In this document: in pieces, positions 16,004 through 26,524 of the stretch
Layout of the letters: the number at the start of each line of letters is the position of its first letter
Numbering within the stretch: the first letter of the stretch is position 1
NCBI GenBank assembly: GCA_903843125.1
Contig: CAIMOR010000432.1
Coordinates: 1-52,834 of the forward strand
Length of the DNA stretch: 52,834 bases
DNA from: an uncultured Rhodospirillales bacterium
GTDB lineage: Bacteria; Pseudomonadota; Alphaproteobacteria; Acetobacterales; Acetobacteraceae
Direction: 5' to 3'
Notes under the pieces: generated by a model
What the model was told of the DNA's origin: nothing
Seen by the model: the letters and a program-made list of their open reading frames with translations, nothing else
Database searches by the model: none
Program-made: the position numbers and the translations under genes

Positions 16004-17400
16004 ACCGCGCCCGCGGCGAAGGCTGCCGGCACCGGGGCGGTGCAGACACCGGCGGCTTCCAAGGCGGCGGCGGCCCGGAACAGCAGCGCCTCGGTCCATG
16101 GCTTGCCGATCAACTGCACGCCGATCGGCAGCACGCCGTCGGCCCGCTGCACCGGCACCGTCACCACCGGCAGGCCGATGCCGCTGATCGGCTGGGTGAA
16201 CAGGCCCATCGAGGCCCGCAGCGGCAGCGTCTCGCCATCCAACTCCAGCGTCTCCTGGCCGATGGGTGTTGCCGGCACCGGGGTGGCTGGCGCGATCAGC
16301 ACGTCCCAGTCCGCCATCATGTCGCGCATCTGAGCCGCGGCCATGGCGCGCACCCGCTGGGCGTGGTTGACCCAGGCGGCAGGGAGCAAGGCGCCGGCCA
16401 GCAGCCGGTCGACGATCAGCGGCTCGTAATCCTCCAGCCGCGTGCGCAGCGTTGGCAGGTGCAGCGTGGCGCCCTCGCTGCTGGTGATGGTGAAGGCGGC
16501 GGCGCGGCAGGCCTCGGCCATCGCCCAGTGCACCTCTCCGGTGCAACCGAGCGCCGCGGCAACGGCCGCCACGGCGTTGCGCGCGGCGGCGGATTGGCGC
16601 TTGCCGAACCAGCCACCCAGTCGGCCTATCCGCAGCCCGGCCAGGCCGGTGCCCAGCCCGGGCGTCACGAACTCCGGTGCGCGCGGCGACTGATGGCCGT
16701 CCTCGGCGTCCAGCCCCTGCAAGGCGTCGTAGCAGGCGGCCAGGTCGGCCACGCTGCGGGCGAACGGCCCGACATGGTCCAGCGAATACACGAATGGAAA
16801 GCTGCCGTGACGCGACAGCCGCGAATAGGTCGGCTTCACCCCGAACAGGCCGTTGAGCGATGACGGCACGCGAATGCTGCCATTGGTGTCCGTGCCCAGG
16901 CTGAGCGGTACCAGCCCGGCCGCGACAGCCGCGCCCGAGCCCCCCGAGGAGCCACCGGCGATGCGCGACAGGTCGTGCGGGTTGCGTGCGGCGCCGTAGT
17001 GGCTGTTCTCGGTGGTGAAACCGTAGGCGAACTCATCCATGTTCAGCGCGCCAAGGCACACGGCCCCGGCCGCTGCCAGCTGCCGCACCAGGAAGCAGTC
17101 GCGTGCCGCCGGCGGATTGCCGCGCAGCACCTTGCTGCCGGCGAGCGTGGTCACGCCCTGCAGGTCGAACAGGTTCTTTACCGCATAGGGCACGCCGGCC
17201 AGCGGACCGGGGTCCTCTCCCCGGGCGATGCGTGCATCCACGGCAGCGGCCTCCGCCATTGCCCGTTCCGGCAGCAGGGCGGTAAAGGCGTTGACCTTGG
17301 GATTCAGGGCCTCCGCCCGCGCCAATGCGGCGCGCGTCGCCTCCACGGCGGTAGTCTCCCCGGCGCGGATGCGGGCGGCAACTGCCAACGCTGGGTTCAT
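16000..17400 (-). CDS. AtzE-type amidase (1-carboxybiuret hydrolase-like), amidase-signature family
   Basis: Amidase-signature hydrolase, 466 residues. The Ser-cisSer-Lys triad is readable: Lys75 (VPYAVKNLFD), cis-Ser151 in AGGSSGGSGAAV, and nucleophile Ser175 in GTDTNGSIRVPSS. The segment around FGVKPTYSRLSRHG and DHVGPFARS follows the AtzE style. A gene for an AtzG-like small subunit overlaps its start by 4 bp (ATGA), which is the strongest evidence for the AtzE subgroup. In Pseudomonas ADP, AtzE with AtzG deaminates 1-carboxybiuret in cyanuric-acid breakdown. Here no cyanuric-acid hydrolase (AtzD) or allophanate hydrolase (AtzF) is nearby, so the physiological amide is open. Aspartyl/glutamyl-tRNA amidotransferase GatA is less likely given the partner. 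Confidence 0.87.
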   Translation of the reverse strand: MNPALAVAARIRAGETTAVEATRAALARAEALNPKVNAFTALLPERAMAEAAAVDARIARGEDPGPLAGVPYAVKNLFDLQGVTTLAGSKVLRGNPPAARDCFLVRQLAAAGAVCLGALNMDEFAYGFTTENSHYGAARNPHDLSRIAGGSSGGSGAAVAAGLVPLSLGTDTNGSIRVPSSLNGLFGVKPTYSRLSRHGSFPFVYSLDHVGPFARSVADLAACYDALQGLDAEDGHQSPRAPEFVTPGLGTGLAGLRIGRLGGWFGKRQSAAARNAVAAVAAALGCTGEVHWAMAEACRAAAFTITSSEGATLHLPTLRTRLEDYEPLIVDRLLAGALLPAAWVNHAQRVRAMAAAQMRDMMADWDVLIAPATPVPATPIGQETLELDGETLPLRASMGLFTQPISGIGLPVVTVPVQRADGVLPIGVQLIGKPWTEALLFRAAAALEAAGVCTAPVPAAFAAGAV

Positions 17401-17585
17401 GGCCGAAACACCGGGGCGGGTTCGTCGCCGGGCGCCAGCGTCACCACCAGCGCCGGGGCTGCCGTATGCACCACCAGGGCGAGCGCTGCGGCCACCCGAC
17501 CCTGGCGTGCGGCATCCAGGTGCAGCCCCACCATCGGCGCTGCGGCAGCGACATGCGCGGCGGGGTCGAACTCGGGGTCAAGCAT
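17397..17585 (-). CDS. AtzG-like small subunit (DUF4089 type)
   Basis: A 62-residue protein. It begins MLDPEFDPAAHVAAAAPMVG and ends DEPAPVFRP, the characteristic C-terminal tail of AtzG-like small subunits that wrap onto AtzE amidases. A ribosome-binding site (CAGGAG) lies about 9 bases before the ATG. The stop overlaps the amidase ATG (ATGA), so stoichiometric coupling with AtzE is expected, as for a GatC-like chaperone or structural subunit. It lies at the head of the AtzE-cupin(-hemN) group and is divergent from glgE across a 160-bp region. Confidence 0.8.
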   Translation of the reverse strand: MLDPEFDPAAHVAAAAPMVGLHLDAARQGRVAAALALVVHTAAPALVVTLAPGDEPAPVFRP

Positions 17586-17745
17586 CGGCAAGGCTCCTGT
17601 CTCCAGCCCAGGCTGCCATGCTGGAACCGTGCCGCCCAGGCCCGCTTCCCGCCGCCGGCTCGCGCAGCGGTGAACCTTGGCCCGATGCAGCCCAGGCGCC
17701 GCCGCCCGCGTTGGCCCCGCACGGCGATAGCGGGGGCAGGTTTGG

Positions 17746-20700
17746 ATGGCAGGTAAGGGCGGCGCTGGCCCCAGGAGCAGGCGCGCTGCTGCGCGTCCGG
17801 TTGCAGACAACGTGCAGCCCGCACCGTCCGGGTCACAGGCTCGCCTGCCCGCCGCGGAGCCGCCGGCTGCTGCCAATGCAAATGTGCCAACCACGCCCAG
17901 CTTTCGCATGTACCTGGTCAGCCCGCTGCTGGTCGGTCCGCTGTCGGCCTGGGAAGCGCTGTTCGCCCATGCTGCCGGGCTCGGCTGCAATGTCGTGTTG
18001 GTGGCACCCCCGGGCCAACCAGGCCCGACCGGGAACCTCTACCACCTTGGCGACCCCGACCTGCCGCACCCCTGTCTGGCCACGTCGGGCAGTATGCCGC
18101 AGGCCTTGGCGCAGCTTGCGGACTCTGCCCGGGTCCATGGCCTGGCCCTGTACTTGGACCTGGTACTGGACCGCGTGGCCAGCGGCGGCAGCCTCGCTGC
18201 CCGACACCCAGACTGGTTTGCCCTCGCCGCGGCCGAAGGGCCACCCGACCCGCGCCAGCCGCCAACGGAGGTTGGAACCGCTGCGGCCCGATGGGAGGTT
18301 CCCGGGTTGGCCATGGAGTGGCGTCAGCGCATTGGCGCCTGGGTTGCGGCGGGCGTGGCCGGCTTCCGCTGCCTGCACCCAGATGCTGTTCCCGCCGCTT
18401 TTTGGCGCAGCCTGACGGCTGAGTTGCCGGAGACGCGCTTTGTCGCCTGGACTCCCGGCCTTGCCGCGGAAGCGCAACTCGGACTGGCCGGTCTGGGCTT
18501 CGCTGCCTGTTGCAACAGCTTGGCCTGGTGGGACCTGCGTGGCGAGTGGCTGGCCGAGGAATCGCGCCGGCTGAGGGGCGTGGCCCCGGCCCTGGCCACG
18601 GTGGAGCCGCCCTTCGGGCCGCGCCTGGCCGCGGCGGAGCCGGATGCCCGCCTCGTCGAGCACCATGTCCGCCGCCAGTTGTCGGTTGCGGCCGGGCTGG
18701 GTGCGGGGATGGTGCTGCCGATGGGCTGCGAGTACGGCGCGCTGCGCCCGCTCGATGCCACGCGCGACCGCCCCGGGGATTGGGCCTGGCTGCAGGCCAA
18801 TCCCCCACACGATTTGCGCGATGCCGTCCGCGCCGCCAATGCCCGGCTGGCGCGGCAAGGGCTTGAACCGGTGGAATTGCACCCGCTCGCCGGTCCAGGC
18901 GGCCGGGCGGCGGCGCTGTTGTGCGAGCAGCCCGCCGGCGCCCGTGTAGTGGTCGCCAACACGTCGCTGCGGCAGGAAGCGAGGCTGCCGGTGGCAGCGC
19001 TGCTGGCCCTGGCCGCGCAGCCGGTCGGGCGCCTGCTGCCGCCGGAAGGTCAGCCGCTAGGGCCCGGCGAGACGCTGCGCGTGGCGGCGGGCGAGGTGGT
19101 TGTGCTGGCCGCCGAAGCGGCCCGCCCTGTGCTGGCGCCCGCCCGGCCGGAACCCGGCAAGCGGCACACCACCGCTGGCGAAACCGCCATTGCCGCAGCC
19201 TGCGCTCCGCGCATCGGCATCGAGACCGTGACCCCCGCTGTTGATGCGGGACGCTTCGCCGCCAAGCACGTGTTGGGTGAAAGCGTCACCGTCAGCTGCG
19301 ACCTGGTCTGCGACGGTCACGACAAGCTCGCGTCCATGCTGCGTTGGCGCCCTGCCGATGAGGTGGACTGGACCGAGGTGCCGATGCGCCCGCTGGGCAA
19401 CGACCGCTGGAGCGCCGCCTTCCCGCTGCAGCGCCTGGGGCGCCACGTGTTCTGCGTGGAAGCCTGGCGCGACGCCTTTGCTACCTACCGCGACGAGCTG
19501 GACAAGAAGCACGCCGCCGGCCTCGACCTGACCCTGGAACTGGAGGAAGGCCGCTTGCTGCTGGCGCGCGCGGCCTGCCGTGCCGGGGGCGCGCTGGCCG
19601 AGTTGGCGCAGAACCTGGCCGAGGCGGGTATGGCGGAGCGCCTGCATTGCCTGCTGGCCCCGGACACGGCTCGCCTGATGGCCGCCGCCGACGACCGCCC
19701 GTTCCGCACCAGCAGCGTCGAGCTACCGGTGGAAGCCGAGCGCCGCGCCGCCGCCTTCGCCGCCTGGTATGAACTGTTCCCGCGTAACTACGGTGGCCTG
19801 CGTGGGGTTATCGAACACCTGCCGCATATCCGCGCCATGGGGTTCGACGTGCTGTACTTCCCGCCGATCCATCCGATCGGCCGGACCAACCGCAAGGGTC
19901 GCAACAACAGCCTGGAACCGGCAGCCGACGACCCCGGCAGCCCCTACGCCATCGGCAGCGAAGCCGGCGGCCACGATGCATTGGACCCCGGCCTCGGCAC
20001 GCTGGAAGACTTGGCCGCCCTGCGCGACGCCGCAGCGCGGCATGGGCTGGAGCTGGCCTTGGACTTCGCCATCCAGTGCAGTCCGGACCACCCCTGGCTG
20101 AAGCAGCACCCCGAGTGGTTCGACTGGCGACCGGATGGCTCGCTGCGCTATGCCGAGAACCCGCCGAAGAAATACCAGGACATCGTCAACGTCGACTTCT
20201 ACGGCGAAGGCGCGGTGCCATCGCTGTGGCTGGCACTGCGCGATGTCGTGCGGTTCTGGTGCGACCAGGGCGTGCGGATCTTCCGCGTCGACAATCCGCA
20301 CACCAAGCCGCTGCCGTTCTGGGAATGGCTGATCGGCGAAATCCGTGCACACCACCCGGATGCCATCTTCCTGGCCGAAGCGTTCACCCGGCCGAAGGTG
20401 ATGTACCGTCTCGGCAAGCTCGGCTTCACGCAAAGCTACAGCTACTTCACCTGGCGCAACACGAAGGCCGAGATCACCGAATACCTGACCGAGCTGGCGA
20501 CGCCTGAGATCGCCGCGATCTATCGGGCGAACTTCTTCGTCAACACGCCCGACATCAACCCGCCCTTCCTCCAGGAAGGAGGCCGTGCCGCGCATCTGAT
20601 CCGCGCCGCGCTGGCCGCGACCACCGGTGCGGTATGGGGCGTGTTCCAGGGCTTCGAGCTGTGCGACGCCACGCCGCTGCCCGGGCGCGAGGAATACCTC

Positions 20701-21108
20701 GACAGCGACAAGTACGAGGTTCGCCAGCGGCCGCAGCGAGCCGCCGGCGATATCGTCGAAGAAATCACCCGGCTCAACGCGATCCGCCGGGCCAATCCGG
20801 CGTTGCACCGACAGACAGGGATCGCCTTCCACAATGCTTACAACGACCAGGTGTTGTGGTTCCGTCGCGCGGACCCGACCCGCGACAACGTTCTGCTCAT
20901 CGGCCTCAGCCTGGACCCCTACCAACCGCAGCAGGCCACGGTGGAACTGCCACTGTGGGAATGGGGCCTGCCGGACGGCGCCAGCCTGGAGGCCGAAGAA
21001 CTGATGCACGGCCACCGCTTCACCTGGCAAGGCAAGCAGCAGCAATTGCGCTTCGATCCGGCCATGCCCTTCGCCATCTGGCGCGTACGCCCGGGAGGCG
21101 AGGCATGA
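17746..21108 (+). CDS. glgE: maltosyltransferase GlgE with N-terminal pseudo-GH13 extension
   Basis: Alpha-1,4-glucan:maltose-1-phosphate maltosyltransferase, which extends glucan by maltosyl units from maltose-1-phosphate. At 1120 residues it is far longer than the approximately 660-700 of classical GlgE. Residues about 490-690 are the GlgE N/S (DUF3416) domain (IGIETVTPAVDAGRFAAK). The catalytic GH13_3 barrel follows, with nucleophile Asp849 (FRVDNPHTKP), acid/base Glu878 (LAEAFTRPK) and Asp936 (NTPDINP). The nucleophile-acid spacing of 29 equals Streptomyces GlgE (394/423). Residues about 55-480 look like a second, inactive GH13 barrel plus beta-sandwich (see findings). Residues 1-54 are low-complexity, so the start could instead be the ATG at 17908. 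First gene of the seven-gene trehalose/glucan operon; its TGA overlaps treS. Confidence 0.95.
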   Translation: MAGKGGAGPRSRRAAARPVADNVQPAPSGSQARLPAAEPPAAANANVPTTPSFRMYLVSPLLVGPLSAWEALFAHAAGLGCNVVLVAPPGQPGPTGNLYHLGDPDLPHPCLATSGSMPQALAQLADSARVHGLALYLDLVLDRVASGGSLAARHPDWFALAAAEGPPDPRQPPTEVGTAAARWEVPGLAMEWRQRIGAWVAAGVAGFRCLHPDAVPAAFWRSLTAELPETRFVAWTPGLAAEAQLGLAGLGFAACCNSLAWWDLRGEWLAEESRRLRGVAPALATVEPPFGPRLAAAEPDARLVEHHVRRQLSVAAGLGAGMVLPMGCEYGALRPLDATRDRPGDWAWLQANPPHDLRDAVRAANARLARQGLEPVELHPLAGPGGRAAALLCEQPAGARVVVANTSLRQEARLPVAALLALAAQPVGRLLPPEGQPLGPGETLRVAAGEVVVLAAEAARPVLAPARPEPGKRHTTAGETAIAAACAPRIGIETVTPAVDAGRFAAKHVLGESVTVSCDLVCDGHDKLASMLRWRPADEVDWTEVPMRPLGNDRWSAAFPLQRLGRHVFCVEAWRDAFATYRDELDKKHAAGLDLTLELEEGRLLLARAACRAGGALAELAQNLAEAGMAERLHCLLAPDTARLMAAADDRPFRTSSVELPVEAERRAAAFAAWYELFPRNYGGLRGVIEHLPHIRAMGFDVLYFPPIHPIGRTNRKGRNNSLEPAADDPGSPYAIGSEAGGHDALDPGLGTLEDLAALRDAAARHGLELALDFAIQCSPDHPWLKQHPEWFDWRPDGSLRYAENPPKKYQDIVNVDFYGEGAVPSLWLALRDVVRFWCDQGVRIFRVDNPHTKPLPFWEWLIGEIRAHHPDAIFLAEAFTRPKVMYRLGKLGFTQSYSYFTWRNTKAEITEYLTELATPEIAAIYRANFFVNTPDINPPFLQEGGRAAHLIRAALAATTGAVWGVFQGFELCDATPLPGREEYLDSDKYEVRQRPQRAAGDIVEEITRLNAIRRANPALHRQTGIAFHNAYNDQVLWFRRADPTRDNVLLIGLSLDPYQPQQATVELPLWEWGLPDGASLEAEELMHGHRFTWQGKQQQLRFDPAMPFAIWRVRPGGEA

Positions 21109-24100
21109 GCCCACCCCGCGACCCGCACTGGTATCGTGACGCTGTCATCTACCAGTTGCACATCAAGAGCTTCTTCGACGCCAACAATGATGGTGTGGGC
21201 GATTTCACCGGGCTGCTCGAAAAGCTGGACTATATCGCCGAACTCGGCGTTGACACGCTGTGGCTGCTGCCTTTCTACCCCAGCCCGCGGCGGGACGACG
21301 GCTACGACATCGCCGACTATCGTGGCGTCCACCCCGATTACGGCAACCTGCACGACGCCCGTCGCTTCATCCGCGAAGCGCATGCGCGCGGCCTGAAGGT
21401 CATCACCGAACTCGTCGTCAACCACACCAGCGATCAGCACCCGTGGTTCCAGCGCGCCCGCACCGCGCGGCGCGGCAGCAGCCACCGCGACTACTATGTC
21501 TGGTCGGACAGCGACCAGAAATATCCGGAAACCCGCATCATCTTCCTCGACACCGAAAAGTCCAATTGGACCTGGGACCCCGTGGCAGGTGCCTATTTCT
21601 GGCACCGATTCTACAGCCACCAGCCCGACCTGAACTTCGACAACCCGCGGGTGCTGAGCGAAGTGCTGAATGCCATGCGCTACTGGCTGGACCTGGGCGT
21701 GGACGGGTTGCGGCTTGACGCCGTGCCCTACCTGGTGGAGCGCGAGGGCACCAACAACGAGAACCTGCCCGAGACGCACGAGGTGCTGCGCCTGCTGCGC
21801 GCCAAGCTGGATGCCAACTACCAGGGCCGCATGCTGCTGGCCGAAGCCAACCAATGGCCTGAGGACACCCAGCAATATTTCGGCAACGGCGACGAATGCC
21901 AGATGGCGTTCCACTTCCCGCTGATGCCGCGGATGTACATGAGCATCGCGCAGGAAGACCGCTTCCCCATCACCGACATCCTGCGCCAGACGCCGGACAT
22001 TCCCGAAGGCTGCCAGTGGGCGATCTTCCTGCGGAATCACGACGAGCTCACGCTCGAAATGGTCACCGACCGCGAGCGTGACTACCTGTGGAGCACCTAC
22101 GCCGCCGACAAGCGCGCCCGTATCAACCTGGGCATCCGACGCCGCTTGGCGCCGCTGCTGGAACGCGACCGCCGGCGGATCGAGCTGATGAACGGCTTGC
22201 TGCTGAGCATGCCCGGCACGCCCGTCATCTATTACGGCGACGAGATCGGCATGGGCGACAACATCTTCCTGGGCGACCGCGACGGCGTGCGTACACCCAT
22301 GCAGTGGAGCCCCGACCGCAATGGCGGCTTCAGCAAGGCCGACCCGGCGCAGTTGGTGCTGCCCTCGATCCAGGACGCGCTCTACGGTTTCCAGGCGGTG
22401 AATGTCGAAGCCCAGGCGCGCGACCCGCACAGCCTGCTGAACTGGATGCGCCGCATGTTGGCGGTGCGCCGGCGCAGCCGCGCCTTCGGCCGCGGTGCGA
22501 TGCGTCTGCTCTACCCCGGCAACCGCAAGGTACTGGCCTATCTGCGCGAGCATGAGGAGGACACCATCCTCTGCGTGTTCAACCTCAGCCGCAGCGCGCA
22601 GGCGGTGGAACTGGACCTCTCCGCGCTGGCTGGTCGCGTGCCGGTGGAGATGCTCGGCGGCACCGCCTTCCCGCCCATCGGCCAACTGCCCTACCTGCTG
22701 ACGCTGCCGCCCTACGGCTTCTACTGGTTCGTGCTGGCGGCCGAGAAGGCGCTGCCACCCTGGCACGTGCCCAGCCCGGAGGCGCTGCCGGACCTGCGCA
22801 CGTTGGTGTTGCGCGCTGGCGTGAAGGACTTCCTGGACGACGCCGTCCGACGCGAGTTGGAACGCGAGGTGCTGCCTGCCTGGCTGCCGAAGCGGCGGTG
22901 GTTCGCCGCCAAGGACGCCCGACTGCGCAAGGTAACGCTGCAATCCATTGCGACGCTGCCGGAATCGCAGGGTTCGGTCGTCATGGCCGAGGTTTGCGTG
23001 CAGCTTGAAGACCGCACCGAACACTACGCGCTGCCCCTCGCGGGCGTCGAGGATCTGGAGGGCGTGCCGCCGCTGGCGTCGCAGCTCGCGCTGTCGCGGT
23101 TGCGGCAGGGCCGTCGCGTTGGGTTCCTGACCGACGCCTTCGCCGCAGACCGGATGCCGCCGGCGGTGATTGCGGCGCTGCAGGCGCGCCTGGTGCTGGC
23201 GACGGTCGATGGCGACATCTGCTTCCGCCCGACCGCGCGGCTGGCGGAAACGGCGTTGCCGGAATCACCAGCGGTGCGTCGGCTTTCCGCGGAGCAGTCG
23301 AACTCCTCGCTCATCTTCGGCGAGGCTGTCGTCATCAAGATCATTCGCCGCCTGAACCCGGGTATCCATCCGGAAGCGGAAGTGACGCGCTACCTCACCG
23401 ATGCAGGCTTCGCCAACATCGCGCCGTTGTTGGGCGAGGTGGTGCGCGTGCCGTCCGACGGCGAACCCTGCACCTTGATGCTGGTGCAGGGCTTCGTGCG
23501 CAACCAGGGCGACGGCTGGCAATGGACGTTGGATTGGCTGCATCGCGCGGTTGACGAAGCTGCATTGACGGACGAGTCCGAGGCCGACGTCTTCGCGGGC
23601 TATGTCGCGTTTGCCTCGGCTCTGGGCCAGCGACTTGCAGAGCTGCACGTGGCACTTGCGGCGCCGACGGAGGACGCAGCCTTCAGTCCCGAAGTTGCGA
23701 CCGAGGCCGACCGCACCGCCTGGGCCGACGGCGTCCTGTCGCAGCTCGACCCCGCATTGGATCAGGTGGAAGGCCGCGCGGATGCGGCGGCGCTGCTGGC
23801 AAAGGCTCCGGCGTTGCGTGCCGCAGTGCAGCGGCTGGCGCACGCGGCCGAAGGCGCGCTCAAGACGCGCGTGCATGGGGATTTCCATCTTGGCCAGGTG
23901 TTGGTGGCGCAGGGCGACGCCGTGATCGTCGATTTCGAAGGGGAGCCAGCGCGGCCGTTGGCGGAGCGGCGCGCCAAGGCAAGCCCGATGCGCGATGTCG
24001 CGGGCCTGCTGCGCAGCTTCGACTATGCCGCGGCGGTGGCCATCACCAACAAGGCTTCGGCGACCGCGACCGCGGCGCCGACCGAACGTCGCACCGCGCT

Positions 24101-24305
24101 GCTGGAACGCTGGCAGCGTGAGGCCGCGGCTGCCTTTCTCGACGCCTATGCGGCCGTCTCGCCGATCGGCGCGCAGGCACTGCTGGACTTGTTCCTCATC
24201 GAGAAGGCGGCCTACGAAATTCGCTACGAGGCCGCCAATCGGCCGGGCTGGGTCGGTGTGCCCCTGCGCGGGCTGACGGCGCTTGCCGAGCGACTGACCG
24301 CATGA
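21105..24305 (+). CDS. treS: trehalose synthase-maltokinase fusion (TreS-Mak/Pep2)
   Basis: Bifunctional 1066-residue protein. Residues 1 to about 545 are a GH13 trehalose synthase isomerising trehalose to maltose: [25 protein letters not shown], nucleophile Asp205 ([11 protein letters not shown]), acid/base Glu247 (LLAEANQWP), and the [11 protein letters not shown] transition-state aspartate. Residues about 590-1066 are maltokinase: [14 protein letters not shown], the kinase catalytic loop [11 protein letters not shown], the metal motif [11 protein letters not shown], and [10 protein letters not shown]. The product, maltose-1-phosphate, is GlgE's substrate, so fusion channels trehalose into glucan. 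A GGGAGG site sits six bases before the ATG inside the end of glgE. Its TGA overlaps the glgB ATG. The fusion is known in other bacteria. Confidence 0.97.
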   Translation: MSPPRDPHWYRDAVIYQLHIKSFFDANNDGVGDFTGLLEKLDYIAELGVDTLWLLPFYPSPRRDDGYDIADYRGVHPDYGNLHDARRFIREAHARGLKVITELVVNHTSDQHPWFQRARTARRGSSHRDYYVWSDSDQKYPETRIIFLDTEKSNWTWDPVAGAYFWHRFYSHQPDLNFDNPRVLSEVLNAMRYWLDLGVDGLRLDAVPYLVEREGTNNENLPETHEVLRLLRAKLDANYQGRMLLAEANQWPEDTQQYFGNGDECQMAFHFPLMPRMYMSIAQEDRFPITDILRQTPDIPEGCQWAIFLRNHDELTLEMVTDRERDYLWSTYAADKRARINLGIRRRLAPLLERDRRRIELMNGLLLSMPGTPVIYYGDEIGMGDNIFLGDRDGVRTPMQWSPDRNGGFSKADPAQLVLPSIQDALYGFQAVNVEAQARDPHSLLNWMRRMLAVRRRSRAFGRGAMRLLYPGNRKVLAYLREHEEDTILCVFNLSRSAQAVELDLSALAGRVPVEMLGGTAFPPIGQLPYLLTLPPYGFYWFVLAAEKALPPWHVPSPEALPDLRTLVLRAGVKDFLDDAVRRELEREVLPAWLPKRRWFAAKDARLRKVTLQSIATLPESQGSVVMAEVCVQLEDRTEHYALPLAGVEDLEGVPPLASQLALSRLRQGRRVGFLTDAFAADRMPPAVIAALQARLVLATVDGDICFRPTARLAETALPESPAVRRLSAEQSNSSLIFGEAVVIKIIRRLNPGIHPEAEVTRYLTDAGFANIAPLLGEVVRVPSDGEPCTLMLVQGFVRNQGDGWQWTLDWLHRAVDEAALTDESEADVFAGYVAFASALGQRLAELHVALAAPTEDAAFSPEVATEADRTAWADGVLSQLDPALDQVEGRADAAALLAKAPALRAAVQRLAHAAEGALKTRVHGDFHLGQVLVAQGDAVIVDFEGEPARPLAERRAKASPMRDVAGLLRSFDYAAAVAITNKASATATAAPTERRTALLERWQREAAAAFLDAYAAVSPIGAQALLDLFLIEKAAYEIRYEAANRPGWVGVPLRGLTALAERLTA

Positions 24306-26458
24306 CGCCGGACGCGATAGAGGCCCTGGTGCAGGGCCGCCACGGCGATCCGTTCGCGGTGCTCGGGCGTCATGGCGATGAGCTCCGCAGCTTCCAGCCC
24401 GGGGCGCAATCAGTGCAGGTGCTGGCACGGGACAGCGGTGAGGTAATGGCGACGCTGCCACGCCTCCACCCTGCCGGCCTGTTTGCAGGCCCGGTGCCGC
24501 CGGGCGCCTACCGGCTGCGGGTCGAATGGCCTGCGCTGCCGGAGGAGACCGAGGACCCCTACAGCTTCGGCCTGCTGCTTGGTCAGCTGGACCTGCATCT
24601 CTTCGCCGAGGGCCGGCACTTCGAGCTGGGACGTGTGCTCGGCGCGCAGGCGATGCAGGTTGATGGCATCCTTGGCGTGCGGTTTGCCGTCTGGGCACCG
24701 AATGCGGGCCGCGTCTCCGTGGTCGGCACCTTCAACGGCTGGGATGGCCGCCGGCACCCAATGCGGCGGCGCGCCGAGGCCGGCGTGTGGGAGTTGTTCA
24801 TCCCCCGCCTGCTGCCGGGCACCCTGTACAAATACGAAATCCTGGGCCGCGACGGTCAGGTGCTGCCGTTGAAGGCCGACCCGCTGGCACTGGCGACGGA
24901 AGCCCCGCCGGAGACGGCATCGCGCGTCGCCAACCCGCAGCCGCATCGCTGGCTGGATGAGCGCTGGATGCGCGAGCGGGCGCAGCGCCAAGCGCCGGAC
25001 GCGCCGATCTCGATCTACGAGGTTCACGCGGCTTCCTGGTGGCGCGATCCCGCAGGCGAATCGCCTGGCTGGGAAGGCCTGGCCGACCGGTTGATCCCCT
25101 ACGCACAGGGCATGGGCTTCACGCACCTGGAGCTGCTGCCGATCATGGAACATCCGTTCGGTGGCTCCTGGGGCTACCAGCCGCTTGCCATGTTCGCGCC
25201 CAGTGCGCGGTTCGGCGCGCCGGAGGGCTTTTCCACTTTCGTCGACCGTGCCCATGCGGCCGGGCTCGGCATCATTCTCGACTGGGTGCCCGCGCATTTC
25301 CCCACCGACGCGCACGGCCTGTATCGCTTCGACGGCACCGCCCTCTATGAGCACGCCGACCCGCGCGAGGGATTCCACCGCGACTGGAACACCGCGATCT
25401 ACAATTTCGGGCGCAACGAGGTCCGCGGCTTCCTGCTGGCCTCCGCGTTGCATTGGCTCGAGCACCACCATGTCGATGGACTTCGCGTCGATGCCGTCGC
25501 CAGCATGCTGTATCGTGACTATTCCCGGCCGGCGGGCGAGTGGCTGCCAAACCGCCATGGTGGCCGCGAGAACGAGGAAGCCGTGCGCTTCCTGCAGGAA
25601 CTCAACGCCGTCGTTGCCGAGCGCTGTGAAGGCGCCGTCGTCATCGCCGAGGAAAGCACCGCTTGGCCAGGCGTCACCAAGCCGACGCAGGAAGGCGGCC
25701 TTGGCTTTGCCTACAAGTGGAACATGGGGTGGATGCACGACACGCTCCACTTCATGGAGCAGGACCCGATCAATCGGCGCTGGCACCACGACAGCATGAC
25801 CTTCGGTCTGGTCTATGCGTGGACCGAACGCTTCGTGCTGCCGCTCAGCCACGACGAGGTGGTTTACGGCAAGGGTTCGCTGCTGACCAAGATGCCCGGC
25901 GACGAATGGCAGCGCTTCGCCAACCTGCGCGCCTATCTGGGCTTCATGTGGACCCAGCCCGGTCGCAAGCTCATCTTCATGGGTGGCGAGTTCGCGCAGC
26001 CGACCGAATGGAACCACGACATCCAACTGAACTGGCCGCTGTTGGATGACCCGCGGCATCGCGGCATGCAGCGCCTGGTGCATGACCTGAACGCCGCCTA
26101 TCGCACCTATCCTGCGCTCCACCGGCAGGACGCCACGCCGGATGGCTTCCAGTGGGTGGTCGCAGACGACCGCGCGAACAGCGTGTTCGCCTGGCTGCGG
26201 CTCGGCAGCTTCGAGGATCCGCCCGCGTTGGTCATCGCCAACTTCACCCCGGTGCCGCGCCATGGCTATCGCGTGGGCGTGCCGCGCGGTGGCAGTTGGG
26301 ACGAGGTGGTGAACTCCGATGGCGCTGCCTACGGCGGCACGAACTGCGGCAACGGCGGCGCAGTCACTGCCTTGGCGACACCGAGCCACGGCTTCGATTA
26401 CGCCCTGGAGTTGTTCCTGCCACCGCTCGCCACCATCATCCTGCTGCACCGGGGTTGA
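24302..26458 (+). CDS. glgB: 1,4-alpha-glucan branching enzyme
   Basis: GH13 branching enzyme, 718 residues, close to the E. coli length (728). It introduces alpha-1,6 branches into the linear glucan made by GlgE. It has an N-terminal domain, a CBM48 module ([25 protein letters not shown], about 120-145), the barrel with YEVHAASW and [16 protein letters not shown], nucleophile Asp397 ([16 protein letters not shown]), acid/base Glu450 ([12 protein letters not shown]), and [15 protein letters not shown]. The 53-residue gap between nucleophile and acid/base is that of E. coli GlgB. ATGA overlap with treS-mak. A 66-bp gap follows before treZ, the only real spacer in the operon, with no obvious promoter boxes. 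Confidence 0.97.
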   Translation: MTPDAIEALVQGRHGDPFAVLGRHGDELRSFQPGAQSVQVLARDSGEVMATLPRLHPAGLFAGPVPPGAYRLRVEWPALPEETEDPYSFGLLLGQLDLHLFAEGRHFELGRVLGAQAMQVDGILGVRFAVWAPNAGRVSVVGTFNGWDGRRHPMRRRAEAGVWELFIPRLLPGTLYKYEILGRDGQVLPLKADPLALATEAPPETASRVANPQPHRWLDERWMRERAQRQAPDAPISIYEVHAASWWRDPAGESPGWEGLADRLIPYAQGMGFTHLELLPIMEHPFGGSWGYQPLAMFAPSARFGAPEGFSTFVDRAHAAGLGIILDWVPAHFPTDAHGLYRFDGTALYEHADPREGFHRDWNTAIYNFGRNEVRGFLLASALHWLEHHHVDGLRVDAVASMLYRDYSRPAGEWLPNRHGGRENEEAVRFLQELNAVVAERCEGAVVIAEESTAWPGVTKPTQEGGLGFAYKWNMGWMHDTLHFMEQDPINRRWHHDSMTFGLVYAWTERFVLPLSHDEVVYGKGSLLTKMPGDEWQRFANLRAYLGFMWTQPGRKLIFMGGEFAQPTEWNHDIQLNWPLLDDPRHRGMQRLVHDLNAAYRTYPALHRQDATPDGFQWVVADDRANSVFAWLRLGSFEDPPALVIANFTPVPRHGYRVGVPRGGSWDEVVNSDGAAYGGTNCGNGGAVTALATPSHGFDYALELFLPPLATIILLHRG

Positions 26459-26524
26459 TGTGAGGCGCTTGCCACAACCCAGCTCCGCCCGACCGCGCAG
26501 CACCAGCAAGCAGGCGCACAGGTC

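Noticed and set aside
16000-17400. The amidase as GatA of the Glu-tRNA amidotransferase.
   Set aside because: It overlaps an AtzG-like subunit gene rather than gatC, and gatB is absent.
17623-17647. Candidate EcfG general-stress promoter (GGAAC-N16-GCTT) upstream of glgE.
   Set aside because: The -35 fits but the -10 does not match CGTT, and GGAAC is common in GC-rich DNA. It also falls close to the divergent atzG-like start, so it is noted only as a hypothesis.
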